From: Bradyrhizobium prioriisuperbiae
GTDB lineage: Bacteria > Pseudomonadota > Alphaproteobacteria > Rhizobiales > Xanthobacteraceae
Length of the DNA: 64,000 nt
Assembly (NCBI RefSeq): GCF_032397745.1
Contig: NZ_CP135921.1
Span: forward strand, 496,001-560,000
Reading direction: 5' to 3'
Below, in pieces: positions 26,069 through 34,215 of this stretch. The notes under the pieces were generated by a model that was given only the letters and a program-made list of their open reading frames with translations, was not told the origin of the DNA and searched no databases. The position numbers were made by a program, and so were the translations under genes. Numbering within the stretch: the first letter of the stretch is position 1; the number at the start of each line of letters is the position of its first letter.

Positions 26069-26632
26069 ATGGCACACCTTGGAACCAGCGTTGAATATGC
26101 GATGCATTGCCTGCTCTGGCTTGCCGGCCCGCTTGCCGAGCCGGCGAGCAGCCGCGATCTCGCGGAATTGCAGGGCATTTCGCCGTCATTCCTGGCCAAG
26201 ATTTTCCCGAAGCTGGAGAAGGCCGGCATCGTGGAGGCCTCGGAAGGCATTCGCGGCGGCTATCGTCTCGCCCGGCCGGCCGACAACATCACGGTTCTCG
26301 ACGTGGTCGATGCGGTCGAAGGCCACAAGCCATTGTTCGACTGCCAGGAAATTCGCGGACGCTGCGCATTGTATGGCGACAACCCGCCGCTGCGCGCAAC
26401 CACCGGCATCTGCGGCATTCACGCCGTGATGCTGCGCGCCGAGCAAAGCATGCGACAGGAGCTGGCCCGCACCACGCTGGGCGACCTCGATAGATCGACC
26501 GGCAAGAAGATGTCTCCCGGCTTTCCCGACCAGGTTCAGGAGTGGCTGTCCAATCGCGTCACGGCGCGAACGGAAGCGCGACTGTCACCCACGAAGGACC
26601 CTTCAGCGGAACGACGGCGCCGCAAACCATAA
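26069..26632 (+). CDS. Rrf2-family transcriptional regulator
   Basis: A 187-residue winged-helix regulator. The DNA-binding domain spans about residues 1-80 (TSVEYAMHCLLWLAG, ISPSFLAKIFPKLEKAGIV, GIRGGYRLARP). The dimerization/sensor part carries three cysteines (FDCQEIRGRC and TGICGIH), in the region where IscR, NsrR and RirA bind an Fe-S cluster, so redox, nitric oxide or iron sensing is plausible; spacing does not match one named subgroup exactly. A basic, probably disordered tail ends the protein. The perfect palindrome abutting its start codon suggests autoregulation. The following flavoprotein-cupin genes are likely targets. Confidence 0.88.
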   Translation: MAHLGTSVEYAMHCLLWLAGPLAEPASSRDLAELQGISPSFLAKIFPKLEKAGIVEASEGIRGGYRLARPADNITVLDVVDAVEGHKPLFDCQEIRGRCALYGDNPPLRATTGICGIHAVMLRAEQSMRQELARTTLGDLDRSTGKKMSPGFPDQVQEWLSNRVTARTEARLSPTKDPSAERRRRKP

Positions 26633-26724
26633 GCGCCAAAATACCCTCAATTTTTTAATTCGCCGGTCACAGGCTCGGAGAGATCGACCACGCGCGCCTG
26701 TGCGAAACACAGAGGATAACCGTT

Positions 26725-27936
26725 ATGACACAACGGATTTTAATCATCGGTGCCGGCTTCGCCGGCATGTGGAGCGCGCTGGCTGCCGCACGGGTGCTCG
26801 ACCAAGCAGGCCGGACCGACGGTTCGATCGAAATCGCACTGATTGCCCCCGAACCAGTGCTGCATGTTCGCCCGCGGCTTTATGAGACCGGTGCCGCAGA
26901 GATGGCCGCGCCGCTCACGGACATCTTCAACAGCGTTGGCGTCACCTACATTCAGGGCCGCGTCGACAAGATCCGAACAGGCGACAAAGCCGTGGAGATT
27001 ATCGACGCCGACCACAACAGGTCCGTTCTGACCTACGACCGGCTGGTGCTGGCCGCCGGTAGCCGGCTGTTCAAGCCGGATATTCCCGGGCTCGAGACCC
27101 ACAGCTTCAATGTCGACCAGCTCGACGAGGCCGCTACACTCGAAGCACATATCAAGCGGCTCTCTGAACTGCCCGACACGCCCGCGCGCAACACCATCGT
27201 TGTCGCCGGTGGCGGCTTCACCGGCATCGAAACCGCAGCTGAAATGCCGGAGCGGCTGCGCGCGGCACTCGGCGACACGGCAACCGCCAGCGTCATCATT
27301 GTCGAGCGTGCCGACGCGATCGGACCGGACCTCGGACCGGGACCGCGCCCGATCATCGAGCGCGCGCTTTCCGAGCTTGGCGTGCAATGGAAGGTCAATG
27401 TGGCGGTGACAGCCATCGACTCGGATGGCCTGACGCTTTCGACTGGAGAGCGGATCGCCAGCAACACCGTGATCTGGACGGCGGGCGCACGCGCCAGCAC
27501 CCTGACCGAGCAGATTCCAGCGGAGCGCGACCGCTACGGCCGGCTGCATGTCGATCGTGACCTGCGCGTGATCGGTATCGATCATGTCTACGCGACCGGC
27601 GATGTCGCCCGCGCCATCACCGACGATCAGGGCCATCACACCATGATGTCGTGCCAGCACGCGATGAACCTCGGACGCTCGGCCGGACACAATGTCGCCT
27701 CCGACCTGCTCGGGCTGGCAACCATGCCCTACAGCCAGCCGCGTTACGTGACCTGCCTGGATCTCGGTCCTTGGGGCGCGGTCTACACCGAGGGCTGGGA
27801 CCGCCAGGTCAAACTCATGGGCGCGGAGGCCAAGGCGCTGAAACGCAACATCAACACCCGGTGGATCTACCCGCCGCGCGCCGATCGCACCGAGGCGCTC
27901 GCGGCCGCCAATCCCGCACGTATCGTCGTCGCCTGA
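26725..27936 (+). CDS. NDH-2-like FAD-dependent pyridine nucleotide oxidoreductase
   Basis: A 403-residue flavoprotein with two Rossmann folds: FAD site IIGAGFAGMWSALAAARVL at the N-terminus and NAD(P)H site IVVAGGGFTGIETAAEMPER near residue 160. The C-terminal FAD motif is GIDHVYATGDVA. It belongs to the family of type II NADH dehydrogenases and related NADH:quinone or ferredoxin reductases. No clear transmembrane segment or C-terminal amphipathic membrane anchor is seen, unlike the second family member at 28608. The ATG at 26725 follows GAGGATAACCGTT. It is the first gene after the Rrf2 regulator and is followed by a cupin. Confidence 0.82.
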   Translation: MTQRILIIGAGFAGMWSALAAARVLDQAGRTDGSIEIALIAPEPVLHVRPRLYETGAAEMAAPLTDIFNSVGVTYIQGRVDKIRTGDKAVEIIDADHNRSVLTYDRLVLAAGSRLFKPDIPGLETHSFNVDQLDEAATLEAHIKRLSELPDTPARNTIVVAGGGFTGIETAAEMPERLRAALGDTATASVIIVERADAIGPDLGPGPRPIIERALSELGVQWKVNVAVTAIDSDGLTLSTGERIASNTVIWTAGARASTLTEQIPAERDRYGRLHVDRDLRVIGIDHVYATGDVARAITDDQGHHTMMSCQHAMNLGRSAGHNVASDLLGLATMPYSQPRYVTCLDLGPWGAVYTEGWDRQVKLMGAEAKALKRNINTRWIYPPRADRTEALAAANPARIVVA

Positions 27937-27978
27937 ACCATCCCACCACTCAACCAGAACACGGAGAAAGGATTTGAC

Positions 27979-28401
27979 ATGAAGATCCGACATATCGTGA
28001 CTCTGATCGCCGGCGCATCGCTCGCAGCACTGCTCACCGGCGCCGCCGCGCAGGCCCAATCGGCCGGAACCGTAACGCCCGCGTTCAACCACGCTATTTC
28101 CAACATTCCCGGCAAGAGCATCGTTGCCGTGATCGTTGACTACCCGCCAGGAGGCACCACACCGGCGCATCGCCATGCCAAATCCGCCTTCATCACCGGC
28201 TATGTGCTGTCGGGCGCGATCCGCAGCCAGGTCGATGACGGACCGGTGCAGGTGTTCAAGGCCGGTGAAAACTTCACCGAGAAGCCGGGCGCCCATCACC
28301 GTGTCAGCGACAATGCCAGCACCACCGAGCCGGCAAAACTGCTCGCGATCTTCGTGGTCGACAGCAGCGAAAAAGAACTGACCACACTCGACGGAAAATA
28401 A
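27979..28401 (+). CDS. Small exported cupin-domain protein
   Basis: A 140-residue single-domain cupin with a Sec signal peptide (VTLIAGASLAALLTGAAAQA). The first metal-binding motif is PPGGTTPAHRHAKSAFITGY and the second region is GENFTEKPGAHHRVSDNAS, giving several His and Glu ligands typical of an Fe/Mn/Zn-binding beta-barrel. The function is unknown; such small periplasmic cupins are often annotated only by fold. It lies 42 bases after the flavoprotein gene with AGAAAGG upstream, so it is probably co-transcribed. A degenerate copy of its C-terminal end follows it directly (28480-28590). Confidence 0.8.
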   Translation: MKIRHIVTLIAGASLAALLTGAAAQAQSAGTVTPAFNHAISNIPGKSIVAVIVDYPPGGTTPAHRHAKSAFITGYVLSGAIRSQVDDGPVQVFKAGENFTEKPGAHHRVSDNASTTEPAKLLAIFVVDSSEKELTTLDGK

Positions 28402-28402
28402 A

Positions 28403-28590
28403 ATGGTCTATCGGATCTTCTTCGCTGGAGCCGGCGGCGCGATCGGCCGCCGGCTGACCCCGCTGCCGGCCGGCCCATTCATGTCTCTGCCGAGAATGCC
28501 AGCGCGACGGAACTGGCCGAATTGCTCGCAATTTTTGTTGCCGACAATGACTGCAACCCGCTTACAATACTCGACCATACGAAGCATTAG
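28403..28590 (+). pseudogene. Chimeric gene remnant: SDR/epimerase start joined to a second cupin tail
   Basis: From ATG 28403 the sequence reads YRIFFAGAGGAIGRRLTPL, the Rossmann N-terminus (GxxGxIGR) of an NAD-dependent epimerase or SDR, then loses that homology. From 28480, in a different frame, it reads HVSAENASATELAELLAIFV and continues to LTILDH before a TAG at 28588-28590. This closely parallels the end of the intact cupin just upstream (HRVSDNASTTEPAKLLAIFV ... LTTLDGK). The stretch is thus two truncated genes fused by deletion. A 79-codon frame does run through it (to 28642) but matches neither parent beyond the junction. Confidence 0.7.
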
Positions 28591-28607
28591 ACGGGAGCAC
28601 CGGCACT

Positions 28608-29942
28608 ATGACCTCGGCAACCGAAACCCCTGCCAGCGCTGAGCAAGATCCCGGTCCGGTCCGCTCCAAAGATCGCCCCCGTGTGGTCATTGTCGGCTCC
28701 GGCTTCGGCGGCCTGGAACTGGTGCACCGCCTCAACGGCGCGGCGGTCGACATCACGCTGATCGATCGCCGCAATCATCACCTGTTTCAACCATTGCTCT
28801 ATCAGGTTGCGACCGCATCACTCGCCACATCGGAAATCGCCTGGCCGGTGCGGCAACTGCTGCGCAAGCGCCGCGAAGTCACCACGCTGATGGCCACGGT
28901 GACTGGCGTCGATACCGCGGCCCGCCGTGTGCAGCTCGACGATGGTGCCACCGTGCCTTATGACACGCTGGTGCTGGCGACCGGCGCTCGCCATGCCTAC
29001 TTCGGCCACGACGAATGGGAGCCGTTTGCGCCCGGCCTGAAGACGCTGGAAGACGCCACCACCATCCGGCGCCGCATCCTGATGGCGTTCGAGCGCGCCG
29101 AGCGCGAGACCGACCCGCAACGCCGCGCCGCGCGGCTGACATTCGTGATCGTCGGTGCCGGCCCGACTGGTGTGGAGCTCGCCGGCACCATCGCGGAGCT
29201 CGCGCATGTCACCATGCCGGCAGACTTTCGCAATATCGACACCCGCAAGGCGCGGGTGATTCTGATCGAAGCCGGACCGCGCGTGCTGGCGGGCTTCCCT
29301 GAGGATCTCTCGGCCTATGCCCAACGCTCGGTGGAAAGCCTCGGTGTCGAAGTCGTGCTGGGACAGCCGGTGTCCGAATGCAACAGGGATGGCGTGGTCT
29401 ATGGCGGACAACGGCTCGCCGCCAAGACCATCATCTGGGCGGCGGGTGTGCGCGCCTCGCCCGCGGCGGAATGGCTCAACGCACCGGCGGACCGGGCGGG
29501 ACGGTTACAGGTTCTCCCTGACCTGACCGTACCCGGCCATCCGGAGATCTTTGCGGTTGGCGACACCGTGACCATTGCAGGCCCCAATGGCCAGCCGGTC
29601 CCCGGCATCGCACCCGCGGCCAAACAGCAGGGGCAATACGTGGCGGGGATGATCGCAGCGCGCCTGCGCGGCGATACCCCCCCTCCACCATTCCATTACA
29701 AACACGCCGGCAGCCTGGCACAGATCGGCAAGAAACTTGCGGTCATCGACTTCGGCCGCATCAAACTGCGCGGCACCATCGCCTGGTGGATCTGGGGCCT
29801 TGCCCACATCTATTTCCTGATCGGGGTGCGCAACCGCCTCCAGGTCGCGATCAGTTGGCTGTGGATCCATACCCGCGATCAGCGCAGCGCACGGCTGATC
29901 ACCCAGGGAAGCGCCCAGATCAATCCCCCCGGTCCGGGGTAG
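28608..29942 (+). CDS. ndh: Type II NADH:quinone oxidoreductase (NDH-2)
   Basis: A 444-residue membrane-associated flavoprotein passing electrons from NADH to quinone without proton pumping. The FAD site is VVIVGSGFGGLELVHRLNG, the quinone/FAD-proximal motif LFQPLLYQVATASLATSEIA is diagnostic of NDH-2, the NADH site is FVIVGAGPTGVELAGTIAEL, and EIFAVGDTVTIAG plus PAAKQQGQYVA complete the FAD fold. The C-terminal region WWIWGLAHIYFLIGVRNRL is the hydrophobic/amphipathic membrane anchor. The ATG at 28608 has GGGAG upstream. It is the last gene of the Rrf2-flavoprotein-cupin group and is convergent with the VWA gene. Confidence 0.9.
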   Translation: MTSATETPASAEQDPGPVRSKDRPRVVIVGSGFGGLELVHRLNGAAVDITLIDRRNHHLFQPLLYQVATASLATSEIAWPVRQLLRKRREVTTLMATVTGVDTAARRVQLDDGATVPYDTLVLATGARHAYFGHDEWEPFAPGLKTLEDATTIRRRILMAFERAERETDPQRRAARLTFVIVGAGPTGVELAGTIAELAHVTMPADFRNIDTRKARVILIEAGPRVLAGFPEDLSAYAQRSVESLGVEVVLGQPVSECNRDGVVYGGQRLAAKTIIWAAGVRASPAAEWLNAPADRAGRLQVLPDLTVPGHPEIFAVGDTVTIAGPNGQPVPGIAPAAKQQGQYVAGMIAARLRGDTPPPPFHYKHAGSLAQIGKKLAVIDFGRIKLRGTIAWWIWGLAHIYFLIGVRNRLQVAISWLWIHTRDQRSARLITQGSAQINPPGPG

Positions 29943-29985
29943 GCCACTTCACTCATCCCACCTGCACTTCACCACATCGCATTTT

Positions 29986-32280
29986 TCATTTCTTCAGTTC
30001 GCCATACAGCTGCATGATCCGCGCCGGCAATGCGGCAATGCGCGGGACGCGAAGTGCACGGCGGACGCCGAAAATCCGATCGAGCTGATGGAATGGCCCC
30101 TCTCCCATCCCGAAAGCGAAGGTATCGACGCCGCGGCGGCGCAGTTGCGAGACCACCCGCCTCGCATCCTCGGCAAGGTAGAGCGGATCCTGCACATCGA
30201 TATCCGACGGCTCGCCGTCGGTCAGGACCACCAGCACCCTCCGGAATGCGCGCCGCAACGCAAGCGCGCGGCCGGCATGGCGCAGCGCAGGTCCCAGCCG
30301 AGTCGAATGACTGCTGCTGAGACCGGCGAGACGCGCACGCACAATTCCATCCACCGGTTCGTCAAAGTCCTTGATGCGCACGTACCGCACCCGCTCGCGG
30401 CCATCGGAATTGAATCCATGCACCGCAATGGCATCGCCGGCGTCATGGACCGCGGAGGCAACGATCCTCGCCGCCTCACGCTCGATCGCGAGCACCGACT
30501 GTCCCTGACGATCACGGTCGGCGGTGGACTGCGACAAATCGAGCAGCAGCACGATCGCCAGATCGCGTGGCCCCGGCGCATCGCGCTGGTAGACCCGTGG
30601 CTCCGGCACCAGGCCGGCGCGGCGCTCGATGTTCCAGGCGATCGCTGCATCGATATCCAGCGTATCGCCGTCGTGCTGGCCCCTGTGCCTGATACGCCGA
30701 CCGATCGAGGCCTCACGCGCAAGCGCAGTGATCCGCTTCATCTCGACGGTCTCCGCTGGCAAAGCGCCGCCACCACCCCGGTCGACCGGAGCGTCCGCCT
30801 CCAGGATCGTGGTCCAGTCGGGGCGCTCGATACCCGCGGCATAATCCCACTCCGGATAGGTCGCGACCGGCAATCCTTCCGGCGGCGTCACAACTGTCCC
30901 GCGTGCGCGCAGGTTATCGGAACGGGCCGCTTCATCGGCCCGCTGCTGTCCGTCGGGCTGGTCACGCCGCTCGATCCGCACGGAATCGACCGGAAGCTCG
31001 ATCTCTTCGGACGGCGCGTCCGGCTGGTCGCCGAAATCCCACAGCGCCAGGTTGTCGTCGCGATAGACCGGCTCGACCACATAACTGCGGGCATTGAACT
31101 GCAGCCGCATCTGGCCCAGATCATTGCCCAGCAGCCCTCCGATCTCGCGGCTGATCGCCGGATCGCTCCATCGCTCAGTTGCGGCCGAAAACAACGCCCG
31201 TCCCTTGCCGACCCAGGCATCGCCCTCATCGTAAGCCGGATCGATCAGTGCACGCGCCAGCCGCGTCATCAATCCGGCAGCGGTCGTCTGCGACGATGGC
31301 TCTGCGGTGTGAAACGGCAACCATAGGCGTCGCAAGCCGGGTTTATCGTTCAGCGCCAGCGTCTCGACCCGCGCATCCTCGATCAATGACACCAGCGCGA
31401 TCTGCAACGGCTTCAGCTGCCCAACCGGAAAACGGATACCAGAATGCGACAGATGCGCGCCGGCATGGGCCGCAGCCGCAAGATAAATCGTGTCTGCGTG
31501 AGTGCCTTCGAAGCCGGGAAACGTTTCGGGCAAGCCGATCAGTCCCGCGGCCAGCGAAGCTCGCCGCTGCAGCGGCAAGGCGTCGGCGGCCACCAGCTTG
31601 CGAAACCGCGACTTGCTGTTCCACAGCGCCTGCATGGTCAGGGATAGCCGCCGTTCCAGCCGGGTGAAGTCGCCGCCGGATCGACCGAGCGCGAACAGGC
31701 GTTTCGACAACGCGTCGTCCAAACCGAAATAGGCACGTCGGCGCGCGGCGCTGCTGCCGCAGGCGCGCAGGCCGCCCGACACCCACACCGCGAAGTCCTC
31801 CGCATCGGCGGAAGCCAGCAACTGTTCGAGGCGGCCAATGGCCAGCACGACTGATTCCGGTGCCACCTCCGCAAGCTGGCGCAAAGCGGCTGACACGATC
31901 ATCAGATCGACCGACGCCGGCAGCCGCGGCAGCAGTTTCGGTATCGTGGCGAGCAGGACTTGCGCACTGCGACTGCCGGCTTCCCGGCCGACATGCCGCG
32001 CGGCTTCCCCTGTCGCCAGCAGATCCACGGCGGATCGATCGCGCGGCCACACCTCGGTCAGGCGCAGGAAGCCACGAACCGTGGCTTCGCCGAGATTGGC
32101 ATTGAGCAAGCCAAGCAGAATCTCATCCCAACGAGCGAGATCGATATTGTCGCCTCGACGCCCCAGCGCGGTGAGCGTGGCATGCAATGCCGCAAGCAGA
32201 TCACTGTTGTCACGAAGCAGCGCGGCAAACCGACGGCCTGATCGATAGTCACCGAGGGAGAGGACCTGCGCGCCCGGCAC
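29986..32280 (-). CDS. VWA-domain protein, CbbO/NorD family
   Basis: A 764-residue cytoplasmic protein and the last gene of the amide cluster. It starts at GTG 32280, directed by AGGAGA. The N-terminal two thirds is alpha-helical and family-specific; a charged Asp/Glu/Arg-rich linker (IERRDQPDGQQRADEAARSD) leads to a C-terminal von Willebrand A domain with the MIDAS motif DLSQSTA (about residues 578-584) and further metal-site parts near SSHSTRLGP and VLTDGEPSD. CbbO and NorD proteins work with a MoxR-type ATPase (CbbQ, NorQ) encoded next door to remodel and activate a client enzyme. No Rubisco or nitric oxide reductase gene is in the window. Here the pair sits behind amidase genes, so the client is probably encoded in the same cluster. 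Confidence 0.85.
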   Translation of the reverse strand: MPGAQVLSLGDYRSGRRFAALLRDNSDLLAALHATLTALGRRGDNIDLARWDEILLGLLNANLGEATVRGFLRLTEVWPRDRSAVDLLATGEAARHVGREAGSRSAQVLLATIPKLLPRLPASVDLMIVSAALRQLAEVAPESVVLAIGRLEQLLASADAEDFAVWVSGGLRACGSSAARRRAYFGLDDALSKRLFALGRSGGDFTRLERRLSLTMQALWNSKSRFRKLVAADALPLQRRASLAAGLIGLPETFPGFEGTHADTIYLAAAAHAGAHLSHSGIRFPVGQLKPLQIALVSLIEDARVETLALNDKPGLRRLWLPFHTAEPSSQTTAAGLMTRLARALIDPAYDEGDAWVGKGRALFSAATERWSDPAISREIGGLLGNDLGQMRLQFNARSYVVEPVYRDDNLALWDFGDQPDAPSEEIELPVDSVRIERRDQPDGQQRADEAARSDNLRARGTVVTPPEGLPVATYPEWDYAAGIERPDWTTILEADAPVDRGGGGALPAETVEMKRITALAREASIGRRIRHRGQHDGDTLDIDAAIAWNIERRAGLVPEPRVYQRDAPGPRDLAIVLLLDLSQSTADRDRQGQSVLAIEREAARIVASAVHDAGDAIAVHGFNSDGRERVRYVRIKDFDEPVDGIVRARLAGLSSSHSTRLGPALRHAGRALALRRAFRRVLVVLTDGEPSDIDVQDPLYLAEDARRVVSQLRRRGVDTFAFGMGEGPFHQLDRIFGVRRALRVPRIAALPARIMQLYGELKK

Positions 32281-32293
32281 GATGTCTCCTGAT

Positions 32294-33106
32294 CTAGATG
32301 CTGGCCGTGATCGCGTCGCGCAGCGCATTTCGGACATCCATATCGTCGGTGAGGGGAACGACGATCGTGGCCTCACAGGCATCATCCAGGTCGATACCGC
32401 ATCCGATCAGCCGGCCGGCATTGACCAGCATGCGGGTCGACGCGCCCTCATCAAGCCCTTGCCCTTTCAAATTGCGGCTGTGTGCGGCGATCTTCACCAG
32501 GAGGCCTGCAACGTTCGGATCGATACCAGCCTCGCGGGATACGATTTCGGCCTCGGCAGATCGATCCGGATAGCCGAAATCCAGCGCCGCGAAGCGCTGC
32601 TTGGTGGATTCCTTGAGATCCTTGATCGCGCTCTGGTAGCCGGGATTGTAGGAGATCACCAACTGGAAATCGGAATGGGCGTGGATCAGTTCGCCGCGCT
32701 TTTCCAGCGGCAACACCCGCCGATCATCGGTCAAGGGATGGATCACGACGGTGGTGTCCTGGCGCGCCTCCACGATCTCATCGAGATAACAGATCGCGCC
32801 ACAACGCACCGCCGTGGTCAAAGGCCCGTCGTTCCAGACTGTTCCCTGCGGATCGAGCAACCAGCGGCCGACCAGGTCCGCAGCCGTCATGTCTTCATGG
32901 CAGGCCACCGTGATCAGCGGGCGACCAAGACGCCAGCACATGTATTCGATGAAGCGGGTCTTGCCGCAGCCGGTGGGCCCTTTCAGCATCATCGGCATGC
33001 GACTGGCATAAGCGGCGCTGAACATAGCAATTTCATCCCCGACGGGCCGATAATACGGCTCGTCGAGAATCCGATACTGGTCGAGCAGCATCGCCGGGTT
33101 GGACAC
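32294..33106 (-). CDS. MoxR-type AAA+ ATPase, CbbQ/NirQ/NorQ family
   Basis: A 270-residue AAA+ ATPase. Walker A GPTGCGKT is at residues 43-50, Walker B CYLDE at about 106-110, sensor-type residues in [10 protein letters not shown], and the arginine-finger region near [14 protein letters not shown]. The length and the absence of extra domains match CbbQ/NorQ. It starts at GTG 33106 with a GAGAGGG site; the open frame continues upstream without homology. It lies 13 bases before the VWA gene, its expected partner. The pair lies downstream of an aliphatic amidase, an NCS1 permease and an alpha/beta hydrolase. The P. aeruginosa amidase operon also carries an ATPase gene (amiB), but I cannot establish orthology. 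Confidence 0.9.
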   Translation of the reverse strand: MSNPAMLLDQYRILDEPYYRPVGDEIAMFSAAYASRMPMMLKGPTGCGKTRFIEYMCWRLGRPLITVACHEDMTAADLVGRWLLDPQGTVWNDGPLTTAVRCGAICYLDEIVEARQDTTVVIHPLTDDRRVLPLEKRGELIHAHSDFQLVISYNPGYQSAIKDLKESTKQRFAALDFGYPDRSAEAEIVSREAGIDPNVAGLLVKIAAHSRNLKGQGLDEGASTRMLVNAGRLIGCGIDLDDACEATIVVPLTDDMDVRNALRDAITASI

Positions 33107-33161
33107 GCTTACGCCCTCTCTTTGCACCAGCGAAGATCGGACCGACCGCACGCGATCGACA

Positions 33162-34181
33162 TCATGATGCGAGCAGCTCCTTGAGTTTGGCGTCGATGAA
33201 GGCGACGTCCACCGGATTGGTTCCGGGGCCGCCGGCGAAGTGTCCCCATACCGACGGCACCGGCACGAACTTCGCATTCGGCATATGCGCGACCTCGTTC
33301 TCGCTGTCCTCTGGCGGGAAATAGAGATCAGTCTGGCCCGGCATGACGAACGTCTTGGCCTTGATCGCGCCGAGCGCGGCCTTGAAGTCGCCCTTGTAAA
33401 GGTCGTTGTCGCTGATGTCCCCGTTTTGCCAGGTCCAGAGCATGGTCAAGAGATTGTTGGGATCTTTCGGCAGGAAGAAACCCTCCCAGAATGCGACCAG
33501 AAAGTCCTCCAGTGAGGAATATCCCAGCGTCTTGATATCGAGCTCCTGGCGATAGAAGGCCTGGGAAAAGCCCCAGCCGGCGTAGACGCGCGCTGCGGCG
33601 CGCAGACCGCGTGCCGGTTTCTCGGTGTACCAGCCTTCGTTCCAGACCGCGTCCGCGGTCAGCGCCGCCTTGACTCCCTCGAGAAACACAATGTTGTGGC
33701 GCGAGCATTTGGCCGAGCCGCAGAACGGCGCCAGCAGGTCCATCATGGTCGGATAAAGCGCGCCCCAGTGGAAGGTCTGCAACGCTCCCATCGACCAGCC
33801 GACGACAAGCCGGATGTGCTCAATGCCGAACTTTTCAGTGACCAGGCGGTGCTGGGCGCGGACGTTGTCGTACGCGGTCACCTTGGGAAAACGCGGCCCA
33901 TTGTAAGGTTCCGGCGTATTGCTGGGCGACGAGGACAGCCCGTTGCCCAGCATGTTCGGAATGATGATGAAGTATTTGGCGGGATCGAGCGCCATGCCCG
34001 AGCCGACCAGCCATTCATTGTCGTAGTGCTGGCCGGAATACCAGGTCGGATAGACGATGACATTGTCCTTGGCTGCATTCAGCGTGCCGAAGGTCTTGTA
34101 GGCGAGCTTGCAGTCGCGCAGCGTCGCTCCCCGCTGCAGCACGACGTTGCCCAGGTCATAGATTTCATAATCGATACTCAT
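33162..34181 (-). CDS. Alpha/beta hydrolase, homoserine O-acetyltransferase-like
   Basis: A 339-residue cytoplasmic hydrolase or acyltransferase of the MetX-like branch. The nucleophile elbow is [10 protein letters not shown], the acid is probably in [13 protein letters not shown], and the catalytic histidine is in [28 protein letters not shown] replaces the usual oxyanion-loop sequence of true homoserine acetyltransferases. There is no methionine-pathway context; the gene sits inside the amide cluster between an NCS1 permease and the MoxR gene. It may hydrolyse an amide, ester or carbamate related to the amidase substrate; this is inference. The ATG at 34181 follows GGGACG. Confidence 0.78.
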   Translation of the reverse strand: MSIDYEIYDLGNVVLQRGATLRDCKLAYKTFGTLNAAKDNVIVYPTWYSGQHYDNEWLVGSGMALDPAKYFIIIPNMLGNGLSSSPSNTPEPYNGPRFPKVTAYDNVRAQHRLVTEKFGIEHIRLVVGWSMGALQTFHWGALYPTMMDLLAPFCGSAKCSRHNIVFLEGVKAALTADAVWNEGWYTEKPARGLRAAARVYAGWGFSQAFYRQELDIKTLGYSSLEDFLVAFWEGFFLPKDPNNLLTMLWTWQNGDISDNDLYKGDFKAALGAIKAKTFVMPGQTDLYFPPEDSENEVAHMPNAKFVPVPSVWGHFAGGPGTNPVDVAFIDAKLKELLAS

Positions 34182-34215
34182 CGATCGTCCCTTTCGTTTC
34201 TCGAAACAAAATCCA

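Noticed and set aside
26740..28299. Long minus-strand open frame antisense to the flavoprotein and cupin genes
   Set aside because: It is a mirror frame produced by GC-rich third positions; its translation is low-complexity and matches no family, while the plus strand encodes clear proteins.
29986..33106. MoxR-VWA pair as true cbbQ-cbbO or norQ-norD
   Set aside because: No Rubisco or nitric oxide reductase gene is present nearby, so those names would imply a client that cannot be supported.
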